From Planctomycetota bacterium (GTDB taxonomy: Bacteria; Planctomycetota; Brocadiia; JAJRTI01): a DNA stretch of 8,705 nucleotides. Location of the stretch: assembly GCA_024278415.1 (NCBI GenBank), contig JAJRTI010000379.1, positions 1 to 8,705 of the forward strand, read 5' to 3'. The translations under genes were made by a program, and so were the position numbers. Each line of letters starts with the position of its first letter. The first letter of the stretch is position 1. The notes under the pieces were generated by a model. It had not been told where the DNA came from. It saw only the letters and a list, made by a program, of their open reading frames with translations, and did no database searches. Below are positions 1 to 6,111 of the stretch, in pieces.

Positions 1-372
1 CCCCGCGCCTGCGCCGCCGCTGCTGGCGTGGATGAGGATGCGCTCGTAGCGGGCCACCTCGCCCCGTTGGAGGATCGTCACGCGGCCCTCGGCGTAGATG
101 TCGACCACCGCCTCCCCAGTCTCCTTCGCCTGTTGCTCGTCTAACCACGCGGCCGCGCGGTCCGCGTCGATCTGCAAGTCGCCCTGCATCCAGCGGAACC
201 CGCCGATGAAGAGGAAGCCACTCGGCTGGCCCGTCTCTTTCCACGTCTGGATGGACTCCGCGGTGAGCCGGATGGGGTCTTCCCAGATGTCCAACTTGAT
301 CAGCGGCCCTCCGGCGCCCAACGCCGCGGCCGATGCGAGCAGCGTGGCGCAGAGGATTCGGCGTAGGGTCAT
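1..372 (-). CDS. Exported LptA/OstA-like protein, N-terminal fragment (runs off left edge)
   Basis: An open frame read from 372 down to base 1 has no stop, giving 124 residues of a gene whose 3' part lies outside the window. The start is ATG at 372-370; the only nearby upstream ATG (377-375) is followed at once by an in-frame TGA. Residues 1-20 look like a type I signal peptide (two Arg at 4-5, hydrophobic core, ALGA then GG). Residues 53-115 alternate in the style of OstA/LptA beta-jellyroll repeats: GDLQIDADRAAAWLDE (64-79), then IYAEGRVTILQRGEVARYER (92-111). In that family, similar strands of LptA and the LptD N-terminus carry lipopolysaccharide across the periplasm. The C-terminus is not visible, so an LptD-type beta-barrel cannot be told from a stand-alone periplasmic protein. 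It is divergent from the transglutaminase pair. The gene is near certain; the family call is moderate. Confidence 0.65.
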   Translation of the reverse strand, partial: MTLRRILCATLLASAAALGAGGPLIKLDIWEDPIRLTAESIQTWKETGQPSGFLFIGGFRWMQGDLQIDADRAAAWLDEQQAKETGEAVVDIYAEGRVTILQRGEVARYERILIHASSGGAGAG

Positions 373-382
373 ACCATGCTCA

Positions 383-392
383 CTTGGCCAAG
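383..392. repeat. Perfect 10-bp palindrome CTTGGCCAAG
   Basis: CTTGGCCAAG equals its own reverse complement. It lies 10 bases upstream of the left gene's ATG, inside its expected 5' leader. It could be a small operator half-site pair or a chance palindrome. Its place where the ribosome would bind is the only contextual support for a function. Confidence 0.3.
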
Positions 393-442
393 AGAAACGG
401 GGGAACGGCGCGCGGCCGGCAGCCCCCCAGCAAGGGACGAAT

Positions 443-471
443 ACATTACGATATCCAGCCCGCCAGCGCAA
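443..471 (-). promoter_or_regulatory. Weak candidate promoter for the OstA-like gene
   Basis: On the minus strand, TTGCGC (471-466) is followed after 17 bases by TAATGT (448-443). Each hexamer matches the sigma-70 consensus at three of six positions. The surrounding stretch is the most AT-rich part of the gap. The predicted leader would be about 65 bases and would include the palindrome at 383-392. This is an inference from pattern only, and the sigma factor preferences of the host are unknown. Confidence 0.25.
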
Positions 472-501
472 GCAAGAGGCGAATCGTGGGGGCTCCCGAT
501 C

Positions 502-530
502 TTGACCTGCCCGCCCCCACGCGCTAACCT
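502..530 (+). promoter_or_regulatory. Candidate sigma-70-type promoter for the transglutaminase pair
   Basis: TTGACC (502-507, five of six matches to the -35 consensus) is followed by exactly 17 bases and TAACCT (525-530, three of six to the -10 consensus). The implied start near 537 gives a leader of about 40 bases before the ATG at 579. Strength is moderate because the -10 box is poor. Confidence 0.4.
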
Positions 531-563
531 CGATGTAGGCCGCAATCGCAAAGCACCCGCCCT

Positions 564-570
564 GAAGAGG
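564..570 (+). promoter_or_regulatory. Ribosome binding site of the first transglutaminase gene
   Basis: GAAGAGG ends 8 bases before the ATG at 579. It supports that start together with an in-frame TAA at 525-527 and the absence of any other in-frame start codon in between. Confidence 0.6.
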
Positions 571-578
571 CACCCATC

Positions 579-2660
579 ATGAGAAGACTCTATCTGCCGT
601 TGGCCCTCCTTGCCCTGGCCGCGTCCTTCGCGCACGCGGACATCATCAAGCTCCGCAACGGCAAGTCCATCCGCGCGCCACATGTGCAGTATGCCCGCGG
701 CCAGGTGATAGTCGCTAAGGGCAAGGCCATCCCCAGGAACGCGGTCAAGGAAATCGTGGTCGAAGGCGAGCCGCCCGCGGCCCCGGCGCCGGCCCGCGCC
801 GCAACCGTACCAAAGGACATTCAGGACGTGCTCCGCTTCGCGAAACAGCAGCAGGCCAAGTACCCCGACGCGTCGGGCATCCTGCTCGAAGACGATGGCA
901 CGTTCACCCTCAACGCGGACGGCACGAACGTGTACCGCTACCACTTCCGCGGTTTGGTGCTCAAAGACTCGAAAAAGCGCGCGTGGGGCCAGGGCGGGCT
1001 CTACCTAGACGACCAACGCGAGCGGGCCAAGCTGCTCTGGGCGCGCACGATCCAACCCGACGGCCGCGTCATCGACGTCGATCCCGCCACCGCCAAGCTG
1101 GCCGCCCTCCCCGGCCGCACCCGCTTCTTCAACCGCGGCAAGATCTTCTCGTGGAGCATGCCGCAAGTCGAAATCGGCAGTGTCGTCGAGTACTGCTACG
1201 AGAAGGTCGAGTTCGACCCCTTCGACCCGATGATGTTCTTCCCCGGTTTCTACTTCCAGGGCGGCGACCCAGTCGCGCACTCGAAGATGACGGTGACCAT
1301 GCCGGCGGACAAGCCGCTCTATTGGGAAGCGCGCAACATGCCGGCAGGCAAGGCCGACGCGGTGGTGACACGCGGCAAGGCCACGACGAGCTACGTGTGG
1401 GAGGTGTCGAACATGGCGCCCATGATCCCAGAGCCCATGATGCCGCCGCAGTCGTCGATCCTCGCAAACGTCCAGTGCTCGCCCTTCAAGACGTGGGACT
1501 ACCTCTTCGATTGGATGGAGCGGTTCCAGAAGCGGCGCATGGTCGTGACCCCCGAGATCGAGGCGGCCGTGGCGAAGATCACCAAAGGGGCCAAGGACAC
1601 GGAGGAAAAGATCGCACGGCTGTACCATTACGTAGAGCGTGACATCCGCTACGTGTCGATCAAAGGCAGCATCGGTTCCGGATGGTCCGGCCACCCGGCC
1701 GCGTTTACCCTCAAGTGCAAGTACGGCGACTGCATCGACAAGGCCATCCTCTTCGCCACGATGCTCAAGATCATAGGGGTCCAATCCGAGCCGGTCGTCT
1801 TGTTCACGAACGACACGGACGTGGACGACCGCAAGCTGCCGACCATGCGCGGCAACCACGCCATCAATCACGTGCAGCTCGGCGAACGCAGCTTCTACCT
1901 CGACGCCACGTCGAGCGTGCACCGCTACCCTTCCATCTCCCGCGGCGACCACGGCGTGGCTGTCGTCAACGCGCTCCGGCGCAGAATCGGCTTCATCCCA
2001 GTGCCCCCGCCTGAGGCCAACTGCCGCACGTACGACATGGACATGGCCGTGGCCGCCCACGGCAACGCGGACGTCCACTACCACAGCCGCTATGTGGGCG
2101 ACTACGAGGCCGGCGTGCGCGCCTACTACATGTACACCCCCAAGACGAACCACGCCCGCGCCCTGTCGAACATGCTCAGCGGGATCAACGCCAAGGCGCG
2201 GCTCAAACGCTACAAGCTCACCAACGTGTACGACATCTCGAAGCCCTTCTCCATCGACATGTGGTACGGCCTGCCGGACTACGTGGTGAAGGCCGGCGAC
2301 CTGCGCATCTTCGCCGTGCCCGGTGGGGAGATGGAGTTCCCCGAGGCCGCATTGCCCAAACGCAAGTACGACGTGGTCTACTCCACGAGCCTCAAGACGG
2401 TCAAACGCGTGGCGATCCAAGTGCCCGCCAGCTACCGGCTCAAGTACCTCCCGCCAAAGGTGACATTCAAGACCCCATACGCCACCTACGAAGCCCAATA
2501 CGAGCAGCAAGGTGGCTCGGCCATTGTGTTCACGAGCACGTTCAGCCGCAAGGCCCGAATCATACCCGTGAAGGATTACCCCCTGTACCGGCAATTCCTC
2601 CAGAACGTGAGCAAGTCGAGCAAGGAACAGATCTTCTTCGAGATAAAGGAGGGCAAGTGA
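579..2660 (+). CDS. Secreted DUF3857/transglutaminase-like protein with intact Cys-His-Asp triad
   Basis: This 693-residue protein begins with a signal peptide (1-20, cleavage after AHA). A short beta-rich module starting DIIKLRNGKSIRA (21-63) and a Pro/Ala linker (65-76) follow. Residues about 100-300 resemble DUF3857 (RTIQPDGRVIDV at 156-167, IGSVVEYCYE at 199-208). Residues about 340-465 form a transglutaminase-like (papain-fold) core: KYGDC with Cys385, GNHAINHV with His427, and FYLDATS with Asp442, spaced as expected for a catalytic triad. Residues about 485-690 form a beta-rich C-terminal domain like that following the core in DUF3857 proteins. It should act in the periplasm or outside the cell, cleaving or cross-linking amide bonds; the substrate is unknown. 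It is first of a two-gene operon and its TGA overlaps the next ATG. Domain calls are by motif only. Confidence 0.88.
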   Translation: MRRLYLPLALLALAASFAHADIIKLRNGKSIRAPHVQYARGQVIVAKGKAIPRNAVKEIVVEGEPPAAPAPARAATVPKDIQDVLRFAKQQQAKYPDASGILLEDDGTFTLNADGTNVYRYHFRGLVLKDSKKRAWGQGGLYLDDQRERAKLLWARTIQPDGRVIDVDPATAKLAALPGRTRFFNRGKIFSWSMPQVEIGSVVEYCYEKVEFDPFDPMMFFPGFYFQGGDPVAHSKMTVTMPADKPLYWEARNMPAGKADAVVTRGKATTSYVWEVSNMAPMIPEPMMPPQSSILANVQCSPFKTWDYLFDWMERFQKRRMVVTPEIEAAVAKITKGAKDTEEKIARLYHYVERDIRYVSIKGSIGSGWSGHPAAFTLKCKYGDCIDKAILFATMLKIIGVQSEPVVLFTNDTDVDDRKLPTMRGNHAINHVQLGERSFYLDATSSVHRYPSISRGDHGVAVVNALRRRIGFIPVPPPEANCRTYDMDMAVAAHGNADVHYHSRYVGDYEAGVRAYYMYTPKTNHARALSNMLSGINAKARLKRYKLTNVYDISKPFSIDMWYGLPDYVVKAGDLRIFAVPGGEMEFPEAALPKRKYDVVYSTSLKTVKRVAIQVPASYRLKYLPPKVTFKTPYATYEAQYEQQGGSAIVFTSTFSRKARIIPVKDYPLYRQFLQNVSKSSKEQIFFEIKEGK
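2646..2653 (+). promoter_or_regulatory. Strong Shine-Dalgarno that fixes the start of the second paralogue
   Basis: AAGGAGGG lies inside the last codons of the upstream gene and ends 6 bases before the ATG at 2660. The frame of the second gene is open for 133 codons further upstream. This site, the signal sequence directly after the ATG, and the TGATG junction together place the real start at 2660. Confidence 0.8.
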
Positions 2661-4759
2661 TGCGAACGACCCCCCGACACGGCCACTGGGCCTGCGCAGC
2701 CTTAGTCGCCGCCTGCGCGTCCGCCTGGCCCTCGGCCGTTCAGTCCACCGACGTGCTCTACATGCGCAAGGGCGAGGAGCACGTGGGCCGGCTCGTGAGC
2801 ATCGACGCCGGGAAGGTGGTCTTCGTGGACGAAGACCACGGCCCGCTCACGTTCGACGCCAAAGACGTGCAGCGCGTGGAGTTGGGCAAGTCCCGGCCAG
2901 GCGACCACTGGAAGACGGTGAAGGACATCGACGATCCCGTGCTGCTCCAAGCCCTCCAGGCCCAGGTCCACGCGGCCGCGTCCGGCTACGTGACGCTCTA
3001 CCAGGAGACCACCGCGCGGCTCGCCGCAAATGGCGCATCCACCTTCACCACGCGCACGATCCAAAAGGTCCTGCAAGAACGCGGCAAAAGCGCGGCGAAC
3101 AAGGCCCTCTACTACCTGAGCCTCCGCGCCAACGCGACCATCGACTTCGGCCGCACCATCACACCCGATGGCAAGGTCTTCTCCGTGGCCGATTCCGCAA
3201 TCCAAGACGGCAGCGTGTACACCCAATTCCCTGAGTATCAAGACCTCAACCGCAAGCAGTGCGCACTGCGCGAGGTGAAGCCGGGCTCGGTGATCGATTA
3301 CCAGACGACTGTGACGACGCGACAGACCGACGTGCTCCGGCCCTTCTTCGTCCACGAACTGTTCGCCGGCTCCGAGCCCATCCTCAAAAAAGTCGTGCGC
3401 GTGATCGTGCCGCGGGACCAGGCGTGCGTGTACCAAATGAAGCGTTGCGGCGACGTGAGCGTCGAGACGCGCGCCATGCCCGACGGCACGCGGCACTACA
3501 AGTGGACCGTGGAGAACACGCCCGAATTGACGCGCGAGGACGACATGCCGGTGACGGAGGACATGTGGCCGCGGCTCGCGTTCGGCCCCACCGCGCGGTG
3601 GGACGATCTGGCGCGCGTCTATGCGCAGAAGCTCGCTCCGCTCACCAAGCCCGGCGACCGGCTTCGGGCCCAGGTCGAGCAACTCGTCGCCGGCCAAGCC
3701 ACCGCAGACGGCAAGGCGCGCGCAATCCACCGCTTCCTCGTCAGGAACCTGCGCACCATCCCCGTCTCCTTCTACGTGCACAAACTCGTGCCACGGGACG
3801 TGAACGCGGTGCTCGAAACGAAGTACGGGAACGACCTGGAAAAGTCGTTGCTCGCGGTCGCCATGTTCCGGGAAGCCGGCCTGGACGCGCACCTCGCGCT
3901 GGCGCGGCCCCAAGGCCGCGGCGAACTCATGGTGGGCGTGCCGTCGCTCGGCCAGATGAGCGCGTGCCTCGTGCGCGTGCGCGCCGGCGACCGCACGTAC
4001 TACTGCGAGGTCGTAGACGACAACCGGCCCATCGACGTGCCGGCCGGCGGCCTCCAAGGCGTGTGGTGTCTCATCATCGACGACGCCAAGCCCGAACGGG
4101 TCAAGACCCCGCTCGCACCCGCGGAAGCAGAGGGCGTGGCCCACGAGTCGGAAGTGGCGATCGGCGACCGTGGCGTGTTCGATGTGCGCGAGACCACTCG
4201 CTACGCCGGACAGGCCAGCGTGGGCATGCGCAACTTGCGCATGATGAAGGACGCCGAGCGCAAGCGCTACTTCCAGCAGATGGTCGCCGACGTGCACACA
4301 AACGCAGAACTCGTGTCGTACAAACTGTCTGACCTCTCGGACCTCGAAGCGCCGGTCGTGGTGAAGCTGCACTACCGGCTCATGGACTACGCGGTGCGCG
4401 CAGGGGACAAGCTCATGATCTTCCGGCTCCCCGGCCTCAACTACAGCGCCTATGGAGTGGGCAAGCCCGACCGCATGCACCCACTCGACTGGACCACGCG
4501 GGACAGAAGCTCCCACCGCTACACCGTGCGTCTGCCCAAGGGGTGGCGAGTGCGGTACGTGCCGAGCCCGGTTCAGGTCGCGGGCGCGCCGTTCAGTTAC
4601 ACGTCCAAGTTCGAAGCGAAGGGCGACACCGTCACTTTTGAAGACGAATCGCGCCGGGATGTGATCGCCGCTCCCGCGTCACAGTACGCGGCCTACAAGG
4701 CGGGCGTCGAGGCCATGGCGAAGCTCGCAAAGGAGTGGGTGGTCCTGGAACGGAAGTAG
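2660..4759 (+). CDS. Secreted DUF3857/transglutaminase-like paralogue, predicted pseudoenzyme
   Basis: A 699-residue paralogue of the preceding gene, overlapping it by one base and probably translationally coupled. The N-terminus is exported: either a type I signal ending near AVQS (26-29) or a lipoprotein signal with VAAC and Cys19. Module TDVLYMRKGEE...VQRVEL (30-75) matches the upstream protein's N-terminal module. DUF3857-like features follow at about 110-300: GRTITPDGKVFSV (164-176) and KPGSVIDY (207-214). The transglutaminase-like region (about 345-475) keeps the fold signature KYGND (388-392), but the Cys position is Asp392. The His motif is absent (GQMSACLVRV, 431-440) and the Asp position is Glu450 (YYCEVVDD). 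The C-terminal beta domain (about 500-695) again parallels its neighbour: DYAVRAGD (576-583) against DYVVKAGD (567-574). It is predicted to bind or scaffold rather than catalyse. The substrate is unknown. Confidence 0.85.
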   Translation: MRTTPRHGHWACAALVAACASAWPSAVQSTDVLYMRKGEEHVGRLVSIDAGKVVFVDEDHGPLTFDAKDVQRVELGKSRPGDHWKTVKDIDDPVLLQALQAQVHAAASGYVTLYQETTARLAANGASTFTTRTIQKVLQERGKSAANKALYYLSLRANATIDFGRTITPDGKVFSVADSAIQDGSVYTQFPEYQDLNRKQCALREVKPGSVIDYQTTVTTRQTDVLRPFFVHELFAGSEPILKKVVRVIVPRDQACVYQMKRCGDVSVETRAMPDGTRHYKWTVENTPELTREDDMPVTEDMWPRLAFGPTARWDDLARVYAQKLAPLTKPGDRLRAQVEQLVAGQATADGKARAIHRFLVRNLRTIPVSFYVHKLVPRDVNAVLETKYGNDLEKSLLAVAMFREAGLDAHLALARPQGRGELMVGVPSLGQMSACLVRVRAGDRTYYCEVVDDNRPIDVPAGGLQGVWCLIIDDAKPERVKTPLAPAEAEGVAHESEVAIGDRGVFDVRETTRYAGQASVGMRNLRMMKDAERKRYFQQMVADVHTNAELVSYKLSDLSDLEAPVVVKLHYRLMDYAVRAGDKLMIFRLPGLNYSAYGVGKPDRMHPLDWTTRDRSSHRYTVRLPKGWRVRYVPSPVQVAGAPFSYTSKFEAKGDTVTFEDESRRDVIAAPASQYAAYKAGVEAMAKLAKEWVVLERK

Positions 4760-4890
4760 GGGCAACGAACAGCTTGGCGGTAGCCGCATGCGCCAGCATA
4801 CGGGATCTGTCGGATCCGTTGGATCCGTCGGATTTGAAGGGAATCGGCAATCTGCGTTATTCGCCCCAGTTCTGCAACCTGGGATGCAGG
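4760..4890. other. Convergent intergenic region
   Basis: These 131 bases lie between two genes that end toward each other. They hold a short hairpin (TGGCG at 4775-4779 with CGCCA at 4791-4795), the 9-bp repeat array at 4803-4838, and a weak inverted repeat (CTGCA at 4872-4876 with TGCAG at 4885-4889). None is followed by a clear T-run, so no classical intrinsic terminator is evident in either direction. No gene is seen. Confidence 0.6.
4803..4838. repeat. Four 9-bp direct repeats that fold into an imperfect hairpin
   Basis: The copies are GGATCTGTC (4803-4811), GGATCCGTT (4812-4820), GGATCCGTC (4821-4829) and GGATTTGAA (4830-4838, most diverged). Because GGATCC is self-complementary, the array also folds: CGGATCC (4811-4817) pairs with GGATCCG (4821-4827) around a GTT loop. 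After one T-T mismatch the arms continue pairing, with some G-T wobble, out to about 4803 and 4835. Its place between convergent genes would suit a terminator or mRNA 3'-end stabiliser, or a dispersed short repeat. The copies and pairing are read directly; function is inferred. Confidence 0.7.
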
Positions 4891-6111
4891 CTACCCCGCG
4901 ACCTCCCCAAACGCGGCCTCGTGCCGGTCGATCACGCGCTCCCAGTCGAACTCCGCCGCCGCAAACGCGCGGCACCGCTGCCGCAACGCGGGAGTAAGCC
5001 GGCCGGGGGCAAGGAACGCGCCGATCGTCTCCGCCATGGTCGCAGCCTCCGTATCGGCGAAGAGGAATTCCGGGTCGAAGCGCCGCAGCAATTCCTCCGT
5101 CCCGCCCACTGGCGTGCCCAGCACAGGCGTCCCGCAGGCCAAGGCCTCCGGCGTGATCATGCCGAAGCCCTCCATGAACCGCGTGGGCACGACGAACAGA
5201 TCGGCCGCGCGGTAGTAGTCCGGCAGCTCCGCGTCCGGCACGCGGCCGGCAAGCCGAACGTACTCGCCGCAGCCCAGCCGGCCCACGAGCGCCTCGATCT
5301 GCCCGCGCATGACACCGTCGCCGACGATGACAAGCCTGAAGTCCTGGCGCCCGCGCCGCAGTTGTGCCGCGGCCTCGACCAGCGCTTCCACGCCCATGCG
5401 CGGCGCCAGCCGGCGCACCGTGAGCACCAGCCACTCGCCCTCGCCCACGCCGAGCCGGCGCTTCAACTCGTCCCGATCATCCACAGGGCTGAAGCGCTCG
5501 AGATCGACTCCGCCGCCGACGATGCGGACACGGCCCGCGGGGTAGCCGTGCGTGTGGACGAGCTTGCCCTTGATGAACTCGCTCAGCACGAGCGCCAATT
5601 CAGATCGGCGAAGCGTGCGGCGCTCGAGCCACTCCACGTACGCCGCGAACGCGCGCGCGGCCAGCCCGCGCGGGCCGCGCGCGCGGCCTCCGTGCTGGTG
5701 GCGGTACGCGTCGAGCCATTCCTCGCCCCAGGGCGCGTGCAGCGTCCACACGATCGGCGCACGCCGCGGCCAGCACGCGCCAACCGCGGCCAGCACCTCG
5801 TGCACATTAACGATGTCGAGCGGCCCCTCGGCCGCGACCTGGGCGAGCGTGCGCCGCGCGCCTCGGATCTCGGTCCAGTGGAATTGCACGAGCGTGCGAT
5901 CCCGCACCGGGAAGCGCCAAACCTGCATGCCCTCCAACTCCTCGCGCAGCGGGTGCTCCAGCGAGACCTGCCGTGTGACCACGTGCACCGTGTGCCCGCG
6001 CGCGGCGAGGCGCTTGGACACCTCGTACACGACCCGGTGCACCCCGCCGTACGCGTCGGGGTAGAAGTCGCCGGTGACCATGGCGATGGTGAGCTTGGGC
6101 AAGTCTCTCAT
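4891..6111 (-). CDS. GT4-family glycosyltransferase (GT-B fold)
   Basis: A cytoplasmic or membrane-associated enzyme of 406 residues, normal for the family, that transfers a sugar from an activated nucleotide donor to a growing glycan. The N-terminal Rossmann half has the glycine loop YGGVHRVVYE (21-30) and TLHAPWG (123-129). The C-terminal half begins with VLTVRRLAPRMG (229-240) and has the donor-site E-x7-E motif with Glu314 and Glu322, followed by ACGTPVLGTPVGGTEE (325-340). The basic pair usually seen as R...K before the glycine is RRLAPRM here, a variant I recall in other GT4 members. The ATG at 6111-6109 overlaps the upstream gene's TGA (ATGA). No good Shine-Dalgarno is seen, so translation is probably coupled. 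It is the last gene of the visible operon. The exact sugar and linkage cannot be read from the sequence. Confidence 0.9.
   Translation of the reverse strand: MRDLPKLTIAMVTGDFYPDAYGGVHRVVYEVSKRLAARGHTVHVVTRQVSLEHPLREELEGMQVWRFPVRDRTLVQFHWTEIRGARRTLAQVAAEGPLDIVNVHEVLAAVGACWPRRAPIVWTLHAPWGEEWLDAYRHQHGGRARGPRGLAARAFAAYVEWLERRTLRRSELALVLSEFIKGKLVHTHGYPAGRVRIVGGGVDLERFSPVDDRDELKRRLGVGEGEWLVLTVRRLAPRMGVEALVEAAAQLRRGRQDFRLVIVGDGVMRGQIEALVGRLGCGEYVRLAGRVPDAELPDYYRAADLFVVPTRFMEGFGMITPEALACGTPVLGTPVGGTEELLRRFDPEFLFADTEAATMAETIGAFLAPGRLTPALRQRCRAFAAAEFDWERVIDRHEAAFGEVAG

Larger units (their letters stand above)
373..578. other. Divergent intergenic region between the OstA-like gene and the transglutaminase pair
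   Basis: This 206-bp gap separates two genes transcribed away from each other, so it should hold the promoters of both. It contains a promoter-like pair facing right (502-530), a weaker one facing left (443-471), a perfect 10-bp palindrome close to the left gene's start (383-392), and the ribosome binding site of the right gene. Open frames crossing it overlap in several directions and look like by-products of high G+C. I see no convincing small gene. Confidence 0.6.

Noticed and set aside
233..240. Loss of the usual GT4 donor-site lysine as a sign of inactivity in the 406-residue enzyme (protein residues 233-240)
   Set aside because: The RRLxxRMG form is one I recall from other GT4 members, and the E-x7-E motif and glycine loop are intact, so inactivity is not supported. 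The positions given here are residue numbers; the codons lie at about 5415-5392 on the minus strand.
369..944. Open frame of 191 codons on the minus strand across the divergent region
   Set aside because: It overlaps the N-terminus of the first transglutaminase gene and the promoter region, has a G+C-driven composition, and ends where the better-supported OstA-like gene starts.
1005..2594. Open frame of 529 codons on the minus strand, antisense to the first transglutaminase gene
   Set aside because: Its protein is rich in His, Val, Arg and Gly with no family motif, as expected for the reverse frame of a G+C-rich gene. The sense frame has a signal peptide, a catalytic triad and a ribosome binding site.
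2261..2659. In-frame upstream extension of the second paralogue by 133 codons
   Set aside because: It lies entirely within the first gene in another frame and has Arg-rich nonsense composition. The Shine-Dalgarno at 2646-2653 and the signal sequence place the start at 2660.
2702..4516. Open frame of 604 codons on the minus strand, antisense to the second paralogue
   Set aside because: Same low-complexity His/Val/Arg composition with no motif. The sense frame parallels the upstream paralogue over its full length.
4872..4889. Inverted repeat CTGCA/TGCAG as an intrinsic terminator of the plus-strand operon
   Set aside because: The stem is only 5 bp with an 8-base loop and no following T-run.
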